Shown here: positions 57,963-64,000 of the stretch, one piece after another
Layout: every line of letters begins with the position of its first letter
Position numbering within the stretch: the stretch's first letter is position 1
Assembly (NCBI GenBank): GCA_023653785.1
Contig: JAMKCH010010141.1
Span: 1-64,000 of the forward strand
DNA: 64,000 nt
Direction: 5' to 3'
Origin: Ophioderma brevispina
Taxonomy: Eukaryota > Echinodermata > Ophiuroidea > Amphilepidida > Ophiodermatidae
The notes under the pieces: model-generated
Seen by the model: only the letters and a program-made list of their open reading frames with translations
Database searches by the model: none
What the model was told of the DNA's origin: nothing
Translations under genes and position numbers: made by a program

Positions 57963-58919
57963 TAGCCCTGAGCTAGCACATCATTTGTAACACATCTCAA
58001 GTACAAAAGGGTTTGATTGATTAAATATGTTTGACAGACTGGAACGAACCCCCTGAAACGCGATTCTTAAGGTCCGCAAGTGGTGCCTTAAGGAGAGGGG
58101 GCCAAAACAAAGTTTGTACCGGGGTCAAATTTTGTAAATTGATCCAATCATGTTGACAAGCACACCATGTTCTGGGTTAACCATAAGAAGCAGAAAAGGT
58201 CTAGTTTGTAATATGTAAACACGCCTACAGTTGCAAGTTATAGGCTAAAAACAGCAAAAATCAATAATACGGGTCCAATTTCAGTTTGTACTAGGGGTCC
58301 AAATTTTAAATTCGCGTGCGTTCGCTCTTCCGATTGGGGGGGGGGGGATAAAAAAAATGGTGCAATTTAGTGACTTCGTAGGATTAAATAAGGAAATAGT
58401 TTTGACTGTCTTCAATGCTGTAGTTTCCGATGTAGGGGGGCACAGAATGTCAACGTCCTGCTTCATGGGGCTTGATCTTGTACCCCCCTACTCTTCTAAG
58501 CAAGCATTTGAGCACTCAAACTATTCCTTAAATTTATCCTATGAGCTCCACCAATATTTGCACCATTTTTTTATCCAAATCGAGCAATTTTAAAATTTGA
58601 CGCCTGTACAACTGAGATTGACCTTTTTATTGATTTTTTGCTGTTTACCTATAACTCTGAAACTTAGGCTGTACATATTACAACTATACCTTCTGAATGT
58701 CATTATGGTTAGACACATATCATGGTGTGCTTTTCAACATGAATTGAATCAATTTACAATTTGACCCCTGCTAGCAAACTTTGTTTTGGCCCCCTCTCCT
58801 TAAGGCACCACTTGCGGCACTTAAGAATCGCGTTTCAGAGGTTCCTGTCTGTCTGTCTACATATTAATCACTCAAACTTTTGTACTTGAGATGGTTACAA
58901 ATTGTGCTAGCTCCAGGTT
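57963..58919. mobile_element. 0.96-kb element with ~350-bp inverted repeats
   Basis: The left arm contains CTAGCACA, TTTGTAAC, ATCTCAAGTACAAAAG, GAAACGCGATTCTTAA, GCAAGTGGTGCCTTAAGGAG, CCAAAACAAAGTTTG and CAAGCACACCATG. The right arm has the exact complements in reverse order, down to TTTTGTACTTGAGAT and TGTGCTAGCTC. The loop at about 58310-58600 holds a 78-codon plus-strand frame without recognised domain. The arms are over 80 percent similar by eye, so transcripts would fold into a long hairpin. Confidence 0.88.
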
Positions 58920-59077
58920 AATACATTTAAAGTAGTGATGGTTTTCTAGTTTTAAGTTGCACTTTTATTACCAGAAACATGTATAAAAGATCCTCATACC
59001 TGAATTAAAGTAGATGTTTGATACATGAGCATAAGAGTGCATTAGAACCAATCACCGTGTTTAACACTTGATCTCCC

Positions 59078-59120
59078 GTTGACCTTTGACCTTGGGTGTG
59101 ACCTTTGACCTCATATAGTT
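59078..59120. repeat. TGACCTTTGACC direct-repeat cluster
   Basis: TTGACCTTTGACCTTGGGTG followed by TGACCTTTGACCTC. It matches the intronic cluster at 19363-19429. The spacing of AGGTCA-like half-sites resembles nuclear-receptor DR1 sites, but the repeat nature suggests a microsatellite-like family. Confidence 0.6.
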
Positions 59121-59129
59121 TCTAACTTT

Positions 59130-60125
59130 ATTAACATGGTTACACCTTCCTGTCATTCAAATAAAGAAAATAGAAAAAACGCCCAATTGGGCGCAAAATG
59201 TGTAAAACTGAATCCCCAAGTTTATAAAGCTTTAATTTAACATAGGTTACACCTCCCTGTCATTTCAAATAAAGAAAATAGAAAAAACTCCCAATTGTGC
59301 GCAACATGTGTTAAAAATGAAATCCCAAGTTATAGCTTACTTTACTAGGTTACCACCTTCCTACATTTCAAATGTAAGACAATAGAAAAAACGCCCAATT
59401 GGGCGCACAATGTGATAACACTGAAGGCCCCAGTTATAAGCTTTCATTAACATAGGTTACACCTTCTGTCATTTCAAATAACGAAAATAGAAAAAACCGT
59501 CCCAATTGGGCGCAAAAAATGTGTTAAAACCATGAATCACAAGTTATAAGCTTAATTAACATAGGTTACACCTTCCTATCATGTCAATGAGAAAATAAAA
59601 AAACGCCCAATTGGCGCAAAAGTGCTAAAACTGAATCCCCAAGTTATAAACTTTAATTTAAATAGTTACACCTTCCTATCATTTCAAATAAATTGAATTT
59701 TTGAATATGGAAAAACACCCATTGGGCGCAAAATGTGTAAAACTGAATCCCCAAGTTTATAAAGCTTTAATTTAACATAGGTTACACCTCCCTGTCATTT
59801 CAAATAAAGAAAATAGAAAAAACTCCCAATTGTGCGCAACATGTGTTAAAAATGAAATCCCAAGTTATAGCTTACTTTACTAGGTTACCACCTTCCTACA
59901 TTTCAAATGTAAGACAATAGAAAAAACGCCCCATTTGGCGCAAATGTGCTAAAAAAACTGAATCCCCAGTTATAAACTTTATTTAACATAGGTTAACCTT
60001 CCTATCCATTTCAAATAAAGAAAATAGCAAAACACCCATTGGCGCAAAATGTGTTAAAACTTGAATCCTCAAATTTTAAGCTGTTAATTTATGTAGGTTA
60101 CACTTCCTTCTTTTCAAATAAAGAT
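59130..60125. repeat. Tandem array, ~110-bp unit, about nine copies
   Basis: The unit carries AAATAAAGAAAATAGAAAAAAC, the palindrome GCCCAATTGGGC, GCAAAATGTGT.AAACTGAATC, CAAGTTATAAGCTTTAATT and AACATAGGTTACACCTTCCT. Copies of the palindrome region lie near 59180, 59290, 59392, 59503, 59606, 59720, 59827, 59928 and 60030. Two stretches (59200-59395 and 59736-59930) are nearly identical, including the rarer variants, so a ~536-base higher-order unit was duplicated. Confidence 0.92.
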
Positions 60126-60599
60126 GTTCCCTTAAACTCGTCTTAATAATATCAACACAATACATGGTAAAAGCTTCAATGTCATTACGGTAGTATAACT
60201 CTACTTGCCTGATCATTTTTCTTACTTATAACTCTCCTCATTTTTTACTCACCCCTTTAATCTATCCCTGCACGTTAAAACCAAAACTCCCATCAAAAAG
60301 CAATCTGTCACAATACTAAAATCAAAGAAATGCTTTTTTAAGGCCAATTTCCAAACATGCAATTATGTTATTCGTTGTCTGAAATTGCATCGCATTACCA
60401 CACCAACACTAAAACTCCAAAATAATAGTTCGACGTAGATCATTTTCATAAAAAAGAAACATTTAATGAAATGACCTTCGCTAAGCAAAGATCATTCGCA
60501 ATTTTAGAGAGCAGGGGTTTCGATAAGGGTTGGGTCGCTAAGGCGCCCCGACAAAAAAAAATAACTTTGGCGATGGAAAAGAAAACAAAACTGTTGATT
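60126..60599. other. No gene recognised
   Basis: AT-rich spacer between two tandem arrays; no domain or structure seen. Confidence 0.4.
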
Positions 60600-60745
60600 T
60601 AAAAAAAAAAATTCAACCCCAAGCTTGTAAAGAAAAAAAAATCCACCCCCAAGCTTGTAAAGAAAAAAAAAATTAACCCCCAAGCTTGTGCCAAAAAAAA
60701 AGTCCCCTTCTTTCAAGCCGAGAAAAAAAAAATTCCATCTCCAAA
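60600..60745. repeat. CCCCCAAGCTTGTAAAGAAAAAAAA minisatellite
   Basis: Four units of about 36 bases, each an A-run plus ATT(C)AACCCCCAAGCTTGTAAAG. The reverse translation gives repeated FFFLYKLGG, which is a repeat artefact. Confidence 0.85.
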
Positions 60746-61084
60746 ACTAAACTTCCTAGCCCCCCCCCCCCCCGATCTATGGTGAGTCCGCTAACATGGC
60801 GAAAAACATCCAATGAGTTTCCAACTACAGAATGTTTGGGGAATCAAACAAAGAGCAAGGACGAGTGTCTTTTGTGTTGTTGCAAATCCATGCCTTAGAC
60901 GCGTAAAACAATTTCTACGGTTATCATTGGTCACTGTGACCTCAGGCGATGTTAGCGCAACGGAAATAAAGTTCCACATAGGGCCTATAAAAGGGGCCGG
61001 TACCCCCCCCCCCCCCCCATTGGTAAGACGAGGGCTAATTGGTAAGAGGCCGTGCTAGTAATACGGTAGGTAGCGTGTAGAAGT
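60746..61084. other. Spacer with poly-C runs
   Basis: Poly-C runs at about 60760-60773 and 61003-61018. Overlapping short frames on both strands without recognised domain. Confidence 0.35.
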
Positions 61085-61235
61085 AACCATTGGCCGGAGT
61101 ACTCATCGTCCGGGAACACTGGTGAACAATAGGGCAATCGATTCAGTTGACTCTTTACGCAACATTAGTTCACGACTTTTATTCCGTTATCGTCTATTGA
61201 GCCCGGACTAGGCTGCCTACCGGACTATATCTGCT
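61085..61235 (-). repeat. Unknown dispersed repeat, copy 2
   Basis: Read on the reverse strand it matches 31556-31745: AGTCCGG, AACGGAATAAAAG, TGCGTAAAGAGTCAACTGAA, TCGATTGCCCTAT, TGTTCACCA and GTTCCCGGAC. The conserved core spans about 110 bases. Confidence 0.65.
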
Positions 61236-62569
61236 CACACGCGTTCGAGACCGACCTAAGCGCATTACTTTTTTTTCTCTTCTATTCAACAATTGTTTAC
61301 GATGGCCATCTCCAATTCCCTATTGTTCTACAATGAACTCTAGGACTTATGCGTTTTGTACCAGCTACAGAATGAGGAGGGAGATGGCGTATTTTTTTCT
61401 CCAAAATTTTTGCCTTTTGGGTATATACATCAACAGTTGCTGTGATTTTGGTGAAGTTTCTTTGACTTTTTATTTGAAAAGTTAAATGTTTGCATTGTGA
61501 ATAGACCGACATTTTGTTCACCATGCAACACCCGTCCTCCTGCCAACAGGACTGTCCGAGGGGTGCGAACCAATAGATAGTATGTTGAAAAAATTTAATT
61601 TCCAGGTTTTTTAGTGGTTTGTTCGAATTCAGCTGAAGCACCACACATGATTTTGGTCTCAAATCAAGATGGCAAACCAAAATTCCAAATGGCGACCGAA
61701 TTACTTAATTCGAAAACTAACTGAATATAGCTGGCCTTTTGGACCTTTCTGCGAGATCTGTTATTCTGAACCTATATTATATGTGTTGGTTTACAGCGCT
61801 ACGATTTAGTCTAAATCCGACTGGCCGCAAAAGGGCTAACAAAATTACTTTATTACGTCTATGGTGTACTGGTGCTTTTGCCAAATCAGTTTTTTTTTCA
61901 GTATAGCGCTCTCATCCTAAACTTATTATCCTTCAAATTCAGCCGAAACACCACCCATAATTTGGTCTCAAATCCAAGATGGCGGCCAAAATCCAAAATT
62001 CTCGGCCGCCAAAAGTTATCTTAATTAGATATCTAGTGTGTTGAAGTTTACACTTATGAAGGTCATTTGTGATTCCATCATCTATACCTATAACCCTCCA
62101 AACTCAGCTGAAATACCACCCATTTATATGGTCTCGAATCGAGATGGGGCCTAAATCTAAAAGGATGCCAAAATTATACCTAATTGATATAGAGCATGTT
62201 CAAGTTTTCCAGTTTTGCAAGTGCTTTGTATTCTGAAATCTATACCCTTCAGTTAGCTTCAGATCCACACAAAAATTGAATTTGTTTGTAAGTCCAAAAA
62301 TGGTTGTCACTAATACAAAATTGCTGTCAAAAGTCCTCAATTGAATTCTTCCAGATTCTATTTGCAGCAAAGTAAACTTATTTGTATAACATGGGGTTTA
62401 ATTGGTACCAGAAGCAGATATTGTATTCAGTATATTGATCTGCTAATTTTGTCCCTAATCTTATAAAGAAATCATGTAAAGTTCATTCAGTGTATTCAGA
62501 ACATCTGAGCAGCTTGATTTCAGGACGACTACAAAACTGGGTAACACACAAATGCGGAGCACAATCAAT
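61236..62569. other. Repeated AGATGGCGGCCAAA-type blocks
   Basis: The block CTTCAAATTCAGC.GAA.CACCAC.CATGATTTTGGTCTCAAAT.(C)AAGATGGC..CCAAAAT occurs about three times (near 61630-61690, 61935-62000 and 62095-62170) with decreasing similarity, at 160-300-base spacing. It is a degenerate tandem repeat. No gene. Confidence 0.5.
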
Positions 62570-63450
62570 AAAGTGTATTAGACCGTCAGCCAGAAGGTTT
62601 TGGTTAGACGAACGAGATACCAATAGCATGAATACGGGGAAAAATTCAGAGAAAAAATATACTTTTGAAAATATGAAAGTTCCGGGGACCCGTTTGTTGC
62701 GTGTAGCCCCAGGAGAGGGGTAAAGTTACTACGGGGGGGGGGGGGGGGGTGGGTCAAATCTTGAACTGCTCTAAATCTAATTAAATAAAGCTCTTTTATT
62801 TGGGAAAATAGGCTAAAGGTCATTTGTTTATTCAAGAAAGGTCAACAATGGTAATACCAAGATTTCTTTGTAAAAAAATATTTAAAAACATATTTAATGA
62901 TACTGATTCAAAATATGCTATTTATTTTATAGAGTTGGTTCCCTTTCATAGGGAGGGGTATATAATGTCCCCGTCCCCATAGAGTCCTACAGGGAATTTT
63001 GTACCCTTCCATTATAACAATAATGAGATGCCGAAAGTGCAAAAGCATTTCATATTTGGAATCAGTATCATTAAACATTGAAAAAAATATTTTTACAAAC
63101 AAATCTGGGTATTGCAACAGATGACCTTCTTGAATAAACAAATGACCTTTAGCCTATTTTCCCAAATATCTTGGAAAGGAAGCACCACACGCGTGTGACC
63201 CAATTGACTTTTTACTCCTGCTTACCTAAGGAATAATTTGAGCTATATTATATTAGATTTAGAGCAGTTCAAACATTTGACCCCCATAGTAACTTTACCC
63301 CTCTCCTGGCGCTACACGCAACAACGGGTCCCCGGCAGACTTTCATATTGCAAAAGTATATTTTTCTCTGAATTTTCCCCTGTTCAGATATTGGTATCTC
63401 GTTCGTCTAACCAAAACCTTCTGGGCTGATGCTCTATATGCACTGATATC
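62570..63450. repeat. Long inverted repeat, ~350-base arms
   Basis: The left arm (62570-62930) and the reversed right arm (63040-63450) share CAGCC(C)AGAAGGTTTTGGTT, AGACGAACGAGATACCAATA, GGGGAC.CGTTTGTTGCGTG, TAGCGCCAGGAGAGGGGTAA, AGTTACTA.GGGGG, GAACTGCTCTAAATCTAAT, AAAATAGGCTAAAGGTCATT and ATTTAATGATACTGATTC. The right arm has about 70 extra bases (63170-63240). A poly-G run of 18 lies in the left arm. The right arm runs into the 3' end of the exon-like segment at 63418-63691. Confidence 0.88.
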
Positions 63451-63691
63451 ACAATCAGTGTAAATGTATGGATCACTTGCAGATGAATAGACTTCTCTAA
63501 TGCTGGCAGAAGATGTACACCACTGATGTTCAGCAATGGTGATGTTCAGCAATGGTGCTGTCACTTGCAATCATATCATCCTCTTCTGAGCTGCCAGGTA
63601 CTTGTTCTGTTCTATGGCTGTGCCGGATACATGAGTCTTCGAATCTTCTAAGCCCTATATCTGTATCATAACAGATGGTCACATTTATGAT
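63418..63691 (-). CDS. Exon-like segment of an unknown minus-strand gene
   Basis: The acceptor TAATTTCTACAG opens IINVTICYDTDIGLRRFEDS, then a polar acidic part with VPGSSEEDDM and STIAEHQWCTSS, then YSSASDPYIYTDCDISAY and RASAQK before a GT at 63417. A perfect 16-base tandem duplication (63525-63540 and 63541-63556) breaks the frame. Leaving out one copy gives 258 bases, exactly 86 open codons, phase 0 to 0. The donor (AAG-GTTTTG) is weak. No family was recognised. The duplication may be real or an assembly error. Confidence 0.45.
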
Positions 63692-64000
63692 CTGTAGAAA
63701 TTATTGGAATGCTTTATCAATCAATTTCGATGATACTATGAGTATATATTAATAAATTATTGCAGTCATATACTAAAAAGCAAACAAAGATCTAAATCAT
63801 GAACACCCTAGTTTTCACAATTGCAATATATGGGTGTTAGACATATGCAGTTTGGAAGGTGGACCGCAAGAAGATTGCCTCTTTCGATTGCGTTGGTGCT
63901 AGACAAGAATGTTGAGGATATCTTAGACTGAACATACGACCAATAAATTTGATAAAATTGAAACCCAGGTAGACTGTGTAACACCATAGATCGGATCAAG
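63692..64000. other. Right edge, nothing firm
   Basis: On the minus strand a short stretch after TCTTGTCTAG reads HQRNRKRQSSCGPPSKLHMS and stops soon after. It might be part of the gene suggested by 63418-63691, but there is no donor or phase support. The rest is AT-rich. Confidence 0.3.

Noticed and set aside
60504..60716. ORF with repeated FFFLYKLGG
   Set aside because: Product of a 36-base minisatellite with A-runs.
1..64000. CRISPR arrays, bacterial operons, phage or plasmid modules
   Set aside because: No spaced identical direct repeats, ribosome-binding sites or dense ORFs; the spliced gene and repeat content are eukaryotic.

Overview
This is eukaryotic, metazoan-type DNA. It is AT-rich and intron-rich, packed with short inverted-repeat elements, tandem repeats and old retrotransposon remains, and has no bacterial-style gene packing. 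The repeat mix (GTGACAAAAAA foldbacks, AATAAACGCCCC elements, TGACCTTTGACC runs, degenerate CCCTAA tracts) looks like a marine invertebrate, possibly an invertebrate deuterostome; that placement is an impression, not a proof. Many single-base indels break otherwise good exons, and long poly-G/poly-C and poly-A/T runs are frequent, so the sequence behaves like a lightly polished long-read assembly.

The one gene recognised with confidence is on the minus strand, from about 21.81 kb down to at least 4.97 kb. It is a PHF20/PHF20L1-like (NSL-complex type) chromatin reader. Five coding exons were found: 21810-20588 (start codon, long Ser/Lys/Glu-rich region, first strands of Tudor 1), 19068-18917 (rest of Tudor 1), 18185-18002 (Tudor 2), 7487-7395 and 5105-4974 (linker, basic end). 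Splice sites and codon phases agree across every junction. The 5' non-coding exon(s) should lie above 21.81 kb. The exons that would carry the downstream zinc-finger and PHD parts were not found and probably lie below position 1.

The long introns hold an interrupted ~200-bp tandem array with a palindromic MITE inserted in it (19.6-20.5 kb), a GTGACAAAAAA foldback next to a tRNA-like SINE (17.0-17.3 kb), a 664-bp element nested in a dispersed repeat (15.2-15.9 kb), CTGCA-rich foldbacks among telomere-like CCCTAA tracts (13-14 kb) and an AATAAACGCCCC element (7.5-8.4 kb).

From 22 to 64 kb no complete gene was recognised. The region contains a possible ~3-kb element with inverted ends and internal duplicated blocks (24.6-27.6 kb), a degenerate non-LTR retrotransposon reverse transcriptase (35.9-37.1 kb), a 1.39-kb tandem duplication (44.2-47.0 kb), several long inverted-repeat elements (49.4-50.5, 51.8-52.3, 58.0-58.9, 62.6-63.5 kb), two adjacent MITEs (55.5-55.9 kb) and a minisatellite with a higher-order repeat (59.1-60.1 kb). 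An 86-codon exon-like segment at 63691-63418 suggests another minus-strand gene at the right edge. A few other exon-like ORFs behind good splice acceptors are listed at low confidence.
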